From the NCBI RefSeq assembly GCF_037969875.1, contig NZ_CP150218.1, positions 7,068,001-7,132,000 of the forward strand: 64,000 bases of DNA, given 5' to 3'. The first letter of the stretch is position 1. Every line of letters begins with the position of its first letter. Origin of the DNA: Paenibacillus sp. FSL R7-0337. GTDB lineage: Bacteria > Bacillota > Bacilli > Paenibacillales > Paenibacillaceae. Of this stretch, positions 53,076-62,085 are shown piece by piece. Position numbers and translations under genes: made by a program. A model generated the notes under the pieces. It was not told the DNA's origin. It worked only from the letters and a program-made list of their open reading frames with translations, and made no database searches.

Positions 53076-53507
53076 TTACATTGGCGGCCCCTGGGTCAGC
53101 AGAAGCCGGATCGCTTCCATACAGGCGACGCCCTGAGGAATCAGTGTGGCCAGTGCACGGTTGGCCTGGCCAGGCTTCAAACCGCTTATCACGGGCTCCA
53201 GGGCCTTGACTTCCCGTTCAAGCTGTTGCATCTGAAGCTCAAGCTGGACCAGCTTGCCGGAGACCTCGGCCTCGGGTGTGGCTGCATTCCACTTGCCCAT
53301 CAGGGATTTGATTTCTTCCAATGTATATTTCTCTTGCTTAAGCTGATTAATACGTTGCAGAATGACTAAGGTTTCATGACTGTAGAGCCGGTAATTCTTC
53401 ATGCTCCTGGATTCAGGTGTAATCAGTCCAAGCTTCGTATAATAATCAATGGTACGTTCACTGATACCGGCCGCCTTGGCCAGCTCTCCGATCCGGTAAA
53501 GGGTCAT
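53076..53507 (-). CDS. MerR-family transcriptional regulator
   Basis: 143 residues. The N-terminal winged helix (YRIGELAKAAGISERTIDYY, GLITPESRSMKNYRLYS) is a full MerR domain, followed by a coiled-coil dimer helix (LVQLELQMQQLEREVKALEP). The C-terminal part has a single Cys (GVACMEAI), so effector binding cannot be inferred. Its own promoter has the wide spacer usual for MerR targets, which suggests autoregulation. Confidence 0.92.
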   Translation of the reverse strand: MTLYRIGELAKAAGISERTIDYYTKLGLITPESRSMKNYRLYSHETLVILQRINQLKQEKYTLEEIKSLMGKWNAATPEAEVSGKLVQLELQMQQLEREVKALEPVISGLKPGQANRALATLIPQGVACMEAIRLLLTQGPPM

Positions 53508-53548
53508 ATCTCCAAGTTATCTCACCTCACTATTTCCTGCGTAAAATA

Positions 53549-53578
53549 ATCATATCAAATTGGAAACCGTACAGTCAA
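53549..53578 (-). promoter_or_regulatory. Promoter of the merR gene
   Basis: On the minus strand TTGACT, an 18-base spacer, TATGAT. The slightly wide spacer is typical of MerR-controlled promoters. Confidence 0.6.
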
Positions 53579-53978
53579 ACGTGACGCTTACTTTAAAGTA
53601 TATGCTGACTTTTCATAAAGATGCTCGGGAGGCAATAGAACCAGAGTGTTCCTTAGGGGGATGAAGTTATGCTTAACATGACATGAAGTGTTATATATTG
53701 AGTGGATAAGTCAACGGTAAATCATCAGGGTTACAGTAGGCTGAGAGTTGTAGGGGGAGTAATCTAGGATAAAAAAAGGCATGTTTACTAATGGACGTTA
53801 ATAAAAATGCAGTATGAAGGTAAGGGGGGGACTCTATTGACTGTATGCGTTTGCATAATTGGTACGTAAAGAGACGCGCTAATTCTGGCGGGTTACCGGT
53901 AATCGTGATTGGGAGTAGTCCTTGAATGAAGAATGGCACAGCTTCCAAAATTAAATTAAAACATTCAAAAAAATAGTC

Positions 53979-54008
53979 TTGTCAATTTACCTGACTTCTG
54001 ATTATAAT
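53979..54008 (+). promoter_or_regulatory. Promoter of amtB
   Basis: TTGTCA (53979-53984), 18-base spacer, TATAAT (54003-54008); start expected near 54015. Confidence 0.75.
53980..53996. promoter_or_regulatory. GlnR/TnrA-type box I overlapping the -35
   Basis: TGTCA-N7-TGACT against the consensus TGTNA-N7-TNACA, one mismatch at the last base. Confidence 0.65.
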
Positions 54009-54029
54009 GACATTAAGAGTTTCACGCTT

Positions 54030-54046
54030 TGTTAGAAAATATAACA
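54030..54046. promoter_or_regulatory. GlnR/TnrA-type box II downstream of the start of transcription
   Basis: TGTTA-N7-TAACA fits the consensus TGTNA-N7-TNACA perfectly. It lies between the transcription start and the ribosome site, a position suited to repression in nitrogen excess. Its centre is 50 bases from that of box I. Confidence 0.85.
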
Positions 54047-54065
54047 TTGGGGAGTGGGGTACAAT

Positions 54066-55460
54066 ATGAAAAAAAAGATGTTGATGATGTTCCTGGGTAT
54101 GATTACACTGATGATCTATCCGGTCAGCGCCTTCGCAGCTGAGGGTCCGGCAGCACCGGATCTGCAGATTGGACTTGACACTGCATTTACGTTCCTGGCA
54201 TTTATCCTTGTATTCTTCATGCAATCAGGATTCGCACTACTTGAGGCTGGTTCGGTCCGGATGAAGAATGCCGGTCACGTGGCCGGTAAGACGGTACTGA
54301 CATTGGCGATTGCAAGCTTGTGCTTCTGGGCACTGGGCTTTGGCCTTGGCTTCGGTAACGGGAACAGCTTCTTCGGAACTACAGGCTTCTTCTACGGCGG
54401 CGATTCAACAGCCTCTGCATTCGAATCTTTGGCCTTCTCCGATGTTACCCTAAATACGAAATTCCTGTTCCAAATGGCATTTGCGGCAGTCTCCCTGGCC
54501 ATTGTATCCGGCGGTATGGCTGAACGTGCTAAGCTTAGCGTATATATTATCTTCGGAATTCTCTTCTCAGTTGTGATTTATCCGGTTGTAGCTCACTGGG
54601 TATGGGGCGGCGGCTGGCTGGCAGAGCTGAGCATGCAGGATTATGCAGGTTCTACAGTAGTCCATCTTACAGGTGCAACGGCGGCTGTAGTGGCGACCAT
54701 TCTCCTTAAGCCCCGTCTTGGCAAATTCAACAAAGAAGGCAAGCCGGTCATTATTCCGGGACATAACCAGGTATTCACTGTACTTGGTGTAATCATTCTC
54801 TGGTTCGGCTGGTTCGGCTTCAACCCGGGCAGTGCGTTGTCTCCTATGGGCGGATTCTTCGGACACGTAGCACTGACTACTAACATTGCAGCGGCGGCAG
54901 GCGGTCTGGCAGCACTGGCAGCTTCCTGGCTGTACTTCGGCAAATCAGATATTCCGGCCATGCTTAACGGCGTACTGGCAGCCCTGGTTGCCATCACCGG
55001 TGCCTGTGCCTTCGTAGAGCCTTGGGCAGCCATCGTTATCGGTCTCATTGCCGGTGCCTTCACCTTCATGACTTCGCAGTGGCTGGAGCGTGCAGGACTG
55101 GATGATCCGATCTATGCTTTCTCTGTACATGGTATCGCAGGTATGTGGGGTGCGTTGTCTACAGGCCTCTTCGCAGCACCAGATCTGATTGAAAAAGGCG
55201 CACTTGTAGGTAAAGCCGGTCTGTTCTACGGCGGCGGCTTCCATCAGCTAGGCGTGCAGGCGCTGGGTGTAGTCGGAACCTTCGTGTTCGTAGCCGTGAT
55301 GTCCTTCGTTATCCTGTATGTAATGAAGATGGTTATGGGTATCCGTGTGACGGAAGAAGAAGAATTGATGGGTCTGGATATCAGTGAGCACGGTACGTAC
55401 GGTTATCCTGAGCAAATGAAGCTGATCAGTGAATCAGAATCCAAAACCCTCAAACACTAA
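54066..55460 (+). CDS. amtB: Ammonium transporter
   Basis: 464 residues from ATG 54066. A signal-like N terminus ending near AFAAE precedes eleven membrane segments. Core blocks LDTAFTFLAFILVFFMQSGF, VAHWVWGGGWLAEL, YAGSTVVHLTGATAAVV and DDPIYAFSVHGIAGMWG hold the pore His pair and the Trp/Phe recruitment site. Imports ammonia when ammonium is scarce. No PII gene (glnK/nrgB) follows; a GlnD-like DUF294 gene starts 30 bases on. The two GlnR-type boxes indicate nitrogen control. Confidence 0.96.
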   Translation: MKKKMLMMFLGMITLMIYPVSAFAAEGPAAPDLQIGLDTAFTFLAFILVFFMQSGFALLEAGSVRMKNAGHVAGKTVLTLAIASLCFWALGFGLGFGNGNSFFGTTGFFYGGDSTASAFESLAFSDVTLNTKFLFQMAFAAVSLAIVSGGMAERAKLSVYIIFGILFSVVIYPVVAHWVWGGGWLAELSMQDYAGSTVVHLTGATAAVVATILLKPRLGKFNKEGKPVIIPGHNQVFTVLGVIILWFGWFGFNPGSALSPMGGFFGHVALTTNIAAAAGGLAALAASWLYFGKSDIPAMLNGVLAALVAITGACAFVEPWAAIVIGLIAGAFTFMTSQWLERAGLDDPIYAFSVHGIAGMWGALSTGLFAAPDLIEKGALVGKAGLFYGGGFHQLGVQALGVVGTFVFVAVMSFVILYVMKMVMGIRVTEEEELMGLDISEHGTYGYPEQMKLISESESKTLKH

Positions 55461-55490
55461 TATTTATACTCAGGCAGGGAGGCGGACCGA

Positions 55491-56573
55491 GTGGCTTCGA
55501 TGGAGGCAGCAGATTGGAACGAAGAAGAAAGTTACTTGTCCATCGTAACAGCCGGTTCGCCGGAGGAGCTTAAGGCGAGGCGTACCGCATGTCAGCGAAT
55601 GCTGCTGGAGCAGCTTAACGTGATTCCCGTTCAGGATTGGATGCACCGGGTCAATGCGATGCATGACCAGCTTGCCGGGACAGCGGTACGGATATGTGAG
55701 GCGCAGATGAAGGAGGCGGGCTACGGCCTGCCTCCCTGCGCCTATTCCTTTATTGTATTCGGCAGTGCGGGCCGGCAGGAGGCTACGCTGTGGAGCGATC
55801 AGGATAACGGCTTGATTGTGGAGGAAGCGCTGGAGGGTGAGCGGAAAAGGTATTTCGAAGCTTTTGGCAGTATGCTGTCGGATGTGCTTGAGGCCATTGG
55901 CTATGAGAAGTGTGAGGGCAGGGTCATGTGCTCTGAGCCGCTCTGGCGGAAGTCACTGGCTGACTGGAAGCGCCAGCTGGCAGACTGGATGGAGCAGCTC
56001 GAATGGGAGCCTGTCCGGTACCTGATTATAGCTTCGGATATGCGCCATGTTGCGGGGAGTAAGGCGCTGTCTGCGCAGTGGCGGGAAGCCCTGCATAACG
56101 GATTCACGGATAACAGCAAATTGACGATGGCGGTATTGCGCAATACGGTGCGCCATAAGGCAACACTGAATCTGCTGGGACAGGTGCTGACGGAACGGTT
56201 CGGTGATAATGCCGGTGGCTTCGATGTCAAATATGGCCTCTACATTCCGCTGGTCAATATCGTCAGGCACTTGTCGCTGCTGCATGGAATCGAAGCATCT
56301 TCGACACTGAAGCGGCTGGATGAGCTGGCTAAGCTGGATCAGTATCAACATCTGGAAGAAATCAGGCGGGCTTGTCTGACAGCGCTCAGGATGCGGGTGA
56401 ATACGCCGTTTACGGTGAAGGACGGCCTGCTCGTGAGCAGTGATTATTATGCCGAGAATGATTTGAAGAATAAGCAGCTCCGGACGGAGCTGCGGGAAAG
56501 CCTGCTGCTGATCAGACGCCTGCATAAAGCGCTGCAGCGGCAGCTCCGGTCAGCGGAAAGGAGACAGCTATGA
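55491..56573 (+). CDS. DUF294 nucleotidyltransferase-like protein
   Basis: 360 residues from GTG 55491, eight bases after GGGAGG. The polymerase-beta-type motif GSAGRQEATLWSDQDNG (about residues 91-107) keeps Gly-Ser, Arg and the two metal Asp residues of GlnD-like uridylyltransferases. The C-terminal half is helical (DUF294 C). CBS and cyclic-nucleotide domains that often precede DUF294 are missing. It overlaps the exonuclease gene by four bases and follows amtB closely, so a role in nitrogen signalling or nucleotidyl modification is plausible but unproven. Confidence 0.85.
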   Translation: MASMEAADWNEEESYLSIVTAGSPEELKARRTACQRMLLEQLNVIPVQDWMHRVNAMHDQLAGTAVRICEAQMKEAGYGLPPCAYSFIVFGSAGRQEATLWSDQDNGLIVEEALEGERKRYFEAFGSMLSDVLEAIGYEKCEGRVMCSEPLWRKSLADWKRQLADWMEQLEWEPVRYLIIASDMRHVAGSKALSAQWREALHNGFTDNSKLTMAVLRNTVRHKATLNLLGQVLTERFGDNAGGFDVKYGLYIPLVNIVRHLSLLHGIEASSTLKRLDELAKLDQYQHLEEIRRACLTALRMRVNTPFTVKDGLLVSSDYYAENDLKNKQLRTELRESLLLIRRLHKALQRQLRSAERRQL

Positions 56574-57319
56574 AGGAGCCGAGCAAAGGCGGAGGATTCT
56601 GGAATAATCTGCGGCAAGGCGGAATGCCCTCTGCCATCGCTTCCATGAGGGGCGGAGAATCGGCGCAGCAGACAGCCCAGCAAATGGCCTTTATCCGTTC
56701 CCTGATGCGCGAGAAGCGGCGTCCCGAGGTGCTGCATACTCCGCTGTCTGAACTGGAGACGGTAATATTCGATCTGGAGACTACGGGCTTCTCCCATCAG
56801 GGAGGGGACGAGATTATGTCCATCGGGGCGATCCGGGTAGTAGGGGAAGAGATCAAGTCAGAGGAATGCTTCTATACACTGGTGAACTGCGGGGCAACGA
56901 TTCCTGACAATATTACGAGACTGACCGGAATCTCAGCCGAGATGACCTCCTCTGCTCCGCCGCTGATGGATGGCCTGCACAACTTCATGTCCTTCGTCGG
57001 GCAGCGGGTGCTGGTGGCGCACGGAAGTGCCCATGATAAGGCATTCCTGAACGCTGCCTTATGGAAGACCTCCAAGGTCCAGTTAACCCACCGGGTGCTG
57101 GATACGATGATGCTGGCCCGTTGGCTGGAGCCGCACCGCAGCAATTACACGCTGGATGAGCTGCTGGCGATCCATGAGATTCCTATTGAGGGCCGCCATC
57201 ATGCGCTGGAGGATGCCAAGATGACGGCGAAGCTGTGGGTAGCTTACATCCGCCAGATCTTACAAAAGAATCAGGTAGATACGCTAGGCGACTTGTACGC
57301 CTATCTAAGCAGGACCTGA
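56570..57319 (+). CDS. DnaQ-like 3'-5' exonuclease (DEDDh)
   Basis: 249 residues; ATG overlaps the DUF294 stop. Exo I is FDLETTGF (Asp68, Glu70), exo II lies in LVAHGSAHDKAFL, and exo III has HHALEDAKMTA with the His and Asp of the DEDDh type. The first 60 residues are an unconserved lead-in. Size and lack of a polymerase domain fit a stand-alone proofreading or RNase T-like enzyme. The linkage DUF294-DnaQ is seen in other bacteria too. Confidence 0.93.
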   Translation: MKEPSKGGGFWNNLRQGGMPSAIASMRGGESAQQTAQQMAFIRSLMREKRRPEVLHTPLSELETVIFDLETTGFSHQGGDEIMSIGAIRVVGEEIKSEECFYTLVNCGATIPDNITRLTGISAEMTSSAPPLMDGLHNFMSFVGQRVLVAHGSAHDKAFLNAALWKTSKVQLTHRVLDTMMLARWLEPHRSNYTLDELLAIHEIPIEGRHHALEDAKMTAKLWVAYIRQILQKNQVDTLGDLYAYLSRT

Positions 57320-57693
57320 GGGCTATTGTATAAGACTATCCGGATTGCAGTGCAAAGCGGGGACTCATTAAGGTATAGCAGGAAGGCGGCGGGTCCGGCG
57401 CTACGTTGCGTATCGGCCTTAGGGCCAATACACATGCCACCCGCTGCGGCAGCGCCAGCAGCTGTCCGCAGGTCTCCTGTGGCAGCCGGGCAGCAGAAGC
57501 TTCCCCAGCCTTTGCTGTACGGAAGAGTCCGGTCTGAACAGCCGGAGGCTTCCTTGGCCGCTGTCAGCTTTACCCCTCTCTCTTCATGGGATTTCGTCTT
57601 TGACGGAATCCTCTTTTTTATGAATTACGTTTGAAACTGGAGCAAGTGGGGGTACAATAGAGAAAAATCCTCCATGAAAAGGATCTGAACTCT
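57320..57693. other. Gene-free stretch before the TlpA-like gene
   Basis: GC-rich sequence with an 8-bp stem-loop (GTATCGGCC...GGCCAATAC, about 57410-57431). Frames open on both strands have no start with a ribosome site and biased composition, so no gene is called. The TlpA promoter is at the right end. Confidence 0.6.
57631..57658 (+). promoter_or_regulatory. Promoter of the TlpA-like gene
   Basis: TTGAAA (57631-57636), 16-base spacer, TACAAT (57653-57658). Confidence 0.7.
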
Positions 57694-58254
57694 ATGAAAG
57701 CAGTCCATAAACGGAATGTAACGATTCTGGCCTTGATTGTTTTTCTGGCCGTTCTTGCCATAGAACATAAAATGAAATCGGAGCCTAAGGCGGTTGCAGT
57801 CCTGCAGCAGACGGCGGAACCGGAGATTGGTGCCTCCGCCGGACTTAAAGCGCCTCCTTTTACAGTGCAGGAAGGGGATAAGCAATATGGGGTCGATGGG
57901 GCAAGGGAGAAGCCGGTCATTCTTAACTTTTGGGCCTCCTGGTGCGATCCTTGCCAACAGGAGGCTCCTGAGCTGAATAAGCTGGCTATGAAATACAGCA
58001 AGGTGCTGGATGTCTACGGAATTAACGTGGCCAGCCAGGATTACAAGCCTAATGCGGAACGCTTCGTCAAGAAGTACATGCTGACCTTCCCGGTGATGTA
58101 TGATCTGAAGGGCCAGATCTTCGACAAGTATAACGGGGCGGTGTTCCCGACCAATGTATTGATTGATAAGAATGGGATAATCAGCGAGATTATTCTGGGG
58201 GTCCTGAGCGCAGAGGAATTGGAGAAAAAGATTATCGCGCTGACCGGCTCTTAG
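57694..58254 (+). CDS. Membrane-anchored thiol-disulfide oxidoreductase (TlpA/ResA family)
   Basis: 186 residues. One N-terminal membrane anchor (about 9-24), then a thioredoxin fold with CxxC at Cys84 and Cys87 (FWASWCDPCQQEAP) and the cis-Pro region VFPTNVLIDKNG. ResA-type proteins face outside and reduce disulfides for cytochrome c maturation or spore synthesis; no ccs genes are nearby, so the target is open. Confidence 0.93.
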   Translation: MKAVHKRNVTILALIVFLAVLAIEHKMKSEPKAVAVLQQTAEPEIGASAGLKAPPFTVQEGDKQYGVDGAREKPVILNFWASWCDPCQQEAPELNKLAMKYSKVLDVYGINVASQDYKPNAERFVKKYMLTFPVMYDLKGQIFDKYNGAVFPTNVLIDKNGIISEIILGVLSAEELEKKIIALTGS

Positions 58255-58277
58255 CACAGGCGATCAGCCCCATAGTG

Positions 58278-58321
58278 AAAAGCCCTCCTGCGCGGAAAAA
58301 GTTCCGCATCGGAGGGCTTTT
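58278..58321. terminator. Bidirectional terminator between the TlpA-like gene and cimA
   Basis: AAAAGCCCTCC (58278-58288) pairs perfectly with GGAGGGCTTTT (58311-58321); an inner GCGGAA/TTCCGC stem extends it. Confidence 0.92.
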
Positions 58322-58348
58322 GGAGTAAATAGAGCGAAGCCATAGAGG

Positions 58349-59968
58349 TCAGTGATTGACCAAACCTCTCGGTTCACTGCTGGCAGGAATGCCCTGGTCC
58401 AGTGAGATCTGTCCCAGAAGGGCATAGCGCATGGAATCGACCAGAGCCTCCCAGCTCGCTTCGATCACGTTGCTGGATACGCCTACGGTGCTCCAGGTGT
58501 CGCTATAGTCCTTGGATTCAATCAGTACGCGTACCTTCGCGGCTGTCTGATCCTGCTCATCCAGCACGCGGACTTTATAGTCGGAGAGGTGCATGTCTTT
58601 AAGCTGCGGGAAGTAGGTCTGCAGCGCCTTGCGCAGCGCATTATCCAGTGCGTTGACCGGTCCGTTGCCTTCGGCGGCCGTGTACAGGCTCTCGCCGCCG
58701 ACCTTCAGCTTGACGAAGGCTTCGGAGACGACAGGGCGGCCGGCGGTTTTCTCAACCAGCATCTTGAACGATTCGAAGGTGAACAGCTCGTTCATCTCAC
58801 CGGTCGCTTCCCGGAGCAGCAATTCAAGCGAAGCATCCGCGCCTTCGAACTGATACCCTTGATGTTCAAGATTCTTGATCTTGTCAATCACCTTGCGCGC
58901 CTGCTCGCTGCTTGGATCAAGGCTGAGTCCCATTTCCTGAGCCTTGGACAGCACATTGCTCTGTCCCGCAAGCTCGGAGACGAGGACACGCTGCTTATTG
59001 CCGACCAGCTCAGGGGCGATATGCTCGTACGTTCGTGAATCGCGTAATATGGCGGATACGTGAATGCCGCCCTTGTGGGCGAAGGCAGCTGTGCCGACAT
59101 AAGGCTGATTCACCGGCATGTTCACATTGGCGACCTCGCTGATGAACCGGGCTGAGTTGGTTAACTGCGGCAGGGAATCGCCAGGGATACAGTGATAGCC
59201 CATCTTCAGCTGCAGTGTTGGAATGATGGAACACAGATTGGCATTGCCGCAGCGCTCGCCATAGCCGTTAATGGTCCCCTGGACCTGCCGGACACCGGCG
59301 CCGATTGCGCTCAGGGTGTTGGCAACCGCAAGCTCACAATCGTTGTGTGTATGAATACCGAGCGATGCTTCCGGGAGCAACACACCAATGCTTGTCACAA
59401 TATCATGAATCTCATGCGGCAGAGTGCCGCCGTTCGTATCGCACATCACCAGCCAGTCTGCTCCGGCCTCGCGGGCACGGGTGAGAACAGCGGCAGCGTA
59501 ATCAGGGTTGTTCTTGAAGCCGTCGAAGAAATGCTCTGCATCGAAAATGACCTCAAGCCCCTTGCGCTTCAGATAAGAGATGGAATCGCCGATCATGGCC
59601 AGGTTCTCTTCCAGAGTGGTCTGCAGGGCAGTATGAACATGGAAATCCCACGATTTGCCCACCAGGGTAGCCGCCGGAACGCCAGCGTTAATCATCCGCT
59701 GCAGCCCCTCGTCCTGCTCAGTCACCGTGTTCTTGCGCCGGGTGCTGCCGAATGCGGTAATTTTGGCATTCAGATGAAGCTCCTGGACTCTTTTGAAAAA
59801 CTCGATATCCTTGTTGTTGCTGCCCGGATTGCCGCCTTCAATATAATGGACACCCAGATCGTCGAGTTTCCTGGCAATCTTCAGCTTGTCATCCGCCGAC
59901 AGACTGATCCCCTCGCCTTGTGTTCCGTCGCGCAGGGTAGTATCGAAGATGGAGATAGACTTAGACAT
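58349..59968 (-). CDS. cimA: (R)-citramalate synthase
   Basis: 539 residues, the long TIGR00977 form. The N-terminal barrel has FDTTLRDGTQGEG (metal Asp and catalytic Arg) and the metal site LGIHTHNDCELAVAN, with YGERCGNANL following. The C-terminal regulatory domain is about residues 385-520. It condenses pyruvate and acetyl-CoA to citramalate, the threonine-independent route to 2-oxobutyrate and isoleucine. AGGAGG lies before ATG. No T-box or other leader element was seen upstream. Confidence 0.94.
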   Translation of the reverse strand: MSKSISIFDTTLRDGTQGEGISLSADDKLKIARKLDDLGVHYIEGGNPGSNNKDIEFFKRVQELHLNAKITAFGSTRRKNTVTEQDEGLQRMINAGVPAATLVGKSWDFHVHTALQTTLEENLAMIGDSISYLKRKGLEVIFDAEHFFDGFKNNPDYAAAVLTRAREAGADWLVMCDTNGGTLPHEIHDIVTSIGVLLPEASLGIHTHNDCELAVANTLSAIGAGVRQVQGTINGYGERCGNANLCSIIPTLQLKMGYHCIPGDSLPQLTNSARFISEVANVNMPVNQPYVGTAAFAHKGGIHVSAILRDSRTYEHIAPELVGNKQRVLVSELAGQSNVLSKAQEMGLSLDPSSEQARKVIDKIKNLEHQGYQFEGADASLELLLREATGEMNELFTFESFKMLVEKTAGRPVVSEAFVKLKVGGESLYTAAEGNGPVNALDNALRKALQTYFPQLKDMHLSDYKVRVLDEQDQTAAKVRVLIESKDYSDTWSTVGVSSNVIEASWEALVDSMRYALLGQISLDQGIPASSEPRGLVNH

Positions 59969-60163
59969 GAGTGTCCTCCTAAAAGTGTTATTAGCCTTCG
60001 CATAGGAAATTAATTTTTATATTATAGCATTTTTACGCGGGAAAGTAACAAAGAACTTTTCGCTGCGCTGTCACAAGCGGCTCTCTGGCAAGTTGACCTC
60101 CCGCCGGGGTAGAGGTATGCTGACAATAACAATGGAACCCCGAAAGATAAGAAGGTGGATACC

Positions 60164-61456
60164 ATGCAGAGTGTGGATCAATATTATCCGGCAAGCGGCA
60201 GGGTTATTCTGCATGTGGACATGAATGCCTTTTATTGCTCTGTGCATGAGGCGGAAGATCCGGAGCAATATAAAGGTAAGGCGACAGCGGTGGCTGGCAG
60301 TGTGGAGGCTAGAAGGGGGATTATCGTCACCTGCTCCTACGCCGCGCGCAGGCTGGGCATCTCCACTGGTATGCAGGTGCAGAAGGCGCTGCGGATTTGT
60401 CCGTCTTTAATGCTTATTAAGCCGGATTTCCATCTATACCGCAAATACTCCAATGCATTCATGCAGATTACCTACAGCTATACACCGCTGCTTGAAGCGG
60501 TCTCGATCGATGAATGCTATCTCGATATCACCGGCTCCCGCCAATTCGGAACGCCGCCGGAGATTGCCGAGGCGATACAGCGACGGATTATGGAGGAGCT
60601 TGGTCTGCCCTGCTCCATCGGGATTGCCCCCAACAAGCTGCTGGCGAAGATCGCTTCCGATCTGAAGAAGCCCAGCGGCATCTCCGTGCTGCGGCTGCGC
60701 GATGTGCCGTCCGTGCTGTGGGACAAGCCGTGCAATGAGATGTTCGGCATTGGCAGCAAGACGGCCGAGAAGCTGCGTAAGCTTGGCATCTACAGCATCG
60801 GACAGCTGGCGGCCGCGGACGAGGCGATGCTGGTCGGCCATTTCGGCGTCATGGGTGCCTGGCTGAAGCGGGCGGGGAACGGGATTGATCACGGGATCGT
60901 GAATCCGCAGCGGGAGCAGAGCAAATCCATCGGCCATACAACCACGCTGCCGCATGATGTAGTGGGGCTGGCTGAGGCGCGCCCGATTCTGCTGAACCTA
61001 AGCGATCAGGTCGCGCGGAGGCTGAGGAAGCAGGGGCTGGTCGCAGCGGGGGTACAGCTGACGATCCGCACGCCGGATATGAGGACGATTACCCGCTCCC
61101 GCCAGCTAGAGGCTCCCACGGAGAGCGCCGAGGACATCTATAAGGTGGCATGCGACCAGTTCGCGCGCAACTGGAAGGGCGATAAGCCGGTGCGGCTGCT
61201 GGGGGTAACGCTCCAGGGGCTGATACCCAAAGAGGAGTCGGCCATTCAGCTGGATCTGTTCGACTACGAACGGCAGCCGAAGAAGGAATCGCTCAATAAG
61301 GCGATGGATATGCTGCGCAACAAGTTCGGCGAGAATGCGGTGCTGACCGCAGGGATGCTGAGCGACAGCCACTCGGCGCGGCTGCGTAATCATAAGGAGC
61401 GGGGCACCTCGCTGCAGAAGGACAATCTGGGCGGCGCAGACAAGGATATAGACTGA
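60164..61456 (+). CDS. dinB: DNA polymerase IV (Y family)
   Basis: 430 residues from ATG 60164 (GAAGG upstream). Palm motifs HVDMNAFYCSVHEAED and SIDECYLDITG supply the three catalytic acids; PNKLLAKIASDLKKPSG and the helix-hairpin-helix FGIGSKTAEKLRKLGI follow, then the little-finger domain. A C-terminal QLDLF-like segment (IQLDLFDYE) is the beta-clamp binding motif. It makes error-prone bypass synthesis past damaged bases. No LexA box was evident before it. Confidence 0.95.
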   Translation: MQSVDQYYPASGRVILHVDMNAFYCSVHEAEDPEQYKGKATAVAGSVEARRGIIVTCSYAARRLGISTGMQVQKALRICPSLMLIKPDFHLYRKYSNAFMQITYSYTPLLEAVSIDECYLDITGSRQFGTPPEIAEAIQRRIMEELGLPCSIGIAPNKLLAKIASDLKKPSGISVLRLRDVPSVLWDKPCNEMFGIGSKTAEKLRKLGIYSIGQLAAADEAMLVGHFGVMGAWLKRAGNGIDHGIVNPQREQSKSIGHTTTLPHDVVGLAEARPILLNLSDQVARRLRKQGLVAAGVQLTIRTPDMRTITRSRQLEAPTESAEDIYKVACDQFARNWKGDKPVRLLGVTLQGLIPKEESAIQLDLFDYERQPKKESLNKAMDMLRNKFGENAVLTAGMLSDSHSARLRNHKERGTSLQKDNLGGADKDID

Positions 61457-61615
61457 GTTAAGGCCCGCCATCAGCCGCCTGGAGCACCGCAGAGAATGAG
61501 GCAATAATGTCAACACATTGAAAATTCATTGAAATTGTATCCTATTTATATTAATATGAGAAAAATAACAGGCTGCGACTGCAGGTTGTATAGTTAAGCG
61601 GGAGGCAGAGAAAAA

Positions 61616-61858
61616 ATGGCTAAGTACACTTGGGTCGAGAAGGACACATGCATCGCTTGTGGTGCTTGTGGCGCGACGGCCCCTGATATTTTTGATTACG
61701 ATGATGAAGGTTTGGCAGAAGTGATCTATGAGAACGACGGCAACCACGGTAATGTAGTGATTCCGGACGACTTGTTCGATGACCTGCAGGATTCAGCTGA
61801 CGGATGCCCTACAGATTCCATTAAGATTGCAGATGCACCTTTCAACAAAGAGGGCTAA
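61616..61858 (+). CDS. fer: [4Fe-4S] ferredoxin (Bacillus Fer type)
   Basis: 80 residues. The single cluster site is CIACGAC near the start with a distal Cys in GCPTDSIKI. The middle is strongly acidic. Length and sequence (APDIFDYDDEGLAEVI) match Bacillus Fer (82 residues), a low-potential electron carrier. GGGAGGCAG is upstream of ATG. Confidence 0.96.
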   Translation: MAKYTWVEKDTCIACGACGATAPDIFDYDDEGLAEVIYENDGNHGNVVIPDDLFDDLQDSADGCPTDSIKIADAPFNKEG

Positions 61859-61876
61859 GCTTCTGCCGTCTACATA

Positions 61877-61923
61877 AAGACATCTCCGGTCCGCAATAAA
61901 TGCGGCTTGAGGTGTCTTTTTTT
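61877..61923 (+). terminator. Terminator of the ferredoxin gene
   Basis: AAAGACATC pairs with GAGGTGTCTTT with a bulge, an inner CCGCA/TGCGG stem, then T residues. Confidence 0.85.
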
Positions 61924-62085
61924 GCATTCCTTGCCGATATAAAATAGAAGATACATACGCATACATAACCATATAACCAAAAGCGGGAAGGATCGGAGGG
62001 GGACTTAAGGATCGGCTGGAGCGTAAGCGGCCGGAGGTGAGAGGGGTTCCCCGCAGTGACGACTGAGCTTAAAGTGGAGGCCAAC

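Larger units (their letters stand above)
53508..54065. other. Regulatory stretch between merR and amtB
   Basis: No gene is supported. It contains the merR promoter at its left end and the GlnR-type boxes and promoter of amtB at its right; the middle (53600-53970) shows only A/T-rich sequence and short palindromes such as TATGCGTTTGCATA near 53845. Confidence 0.6.

Noticed and set aside
53691..53948. 85-codon minus-strand frame before amtB
   Set aside because: No ribosome site or recognisable domain, and the region is A/T-rich regulatory DNA.
57326..57634. Open frame of 102 codons before the TlpA-like gene
   Set aside because: It starts at TTG without a ribosome site, has Ala/Pro-biased composition, and an equally long frame is open on the other strand; it looks like GC-driven chance.
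59969..60163. T-box leader before cimA
   Set aside because: The upstream stretch is short and lacks a specifier stem, T-box sequence and terminator.
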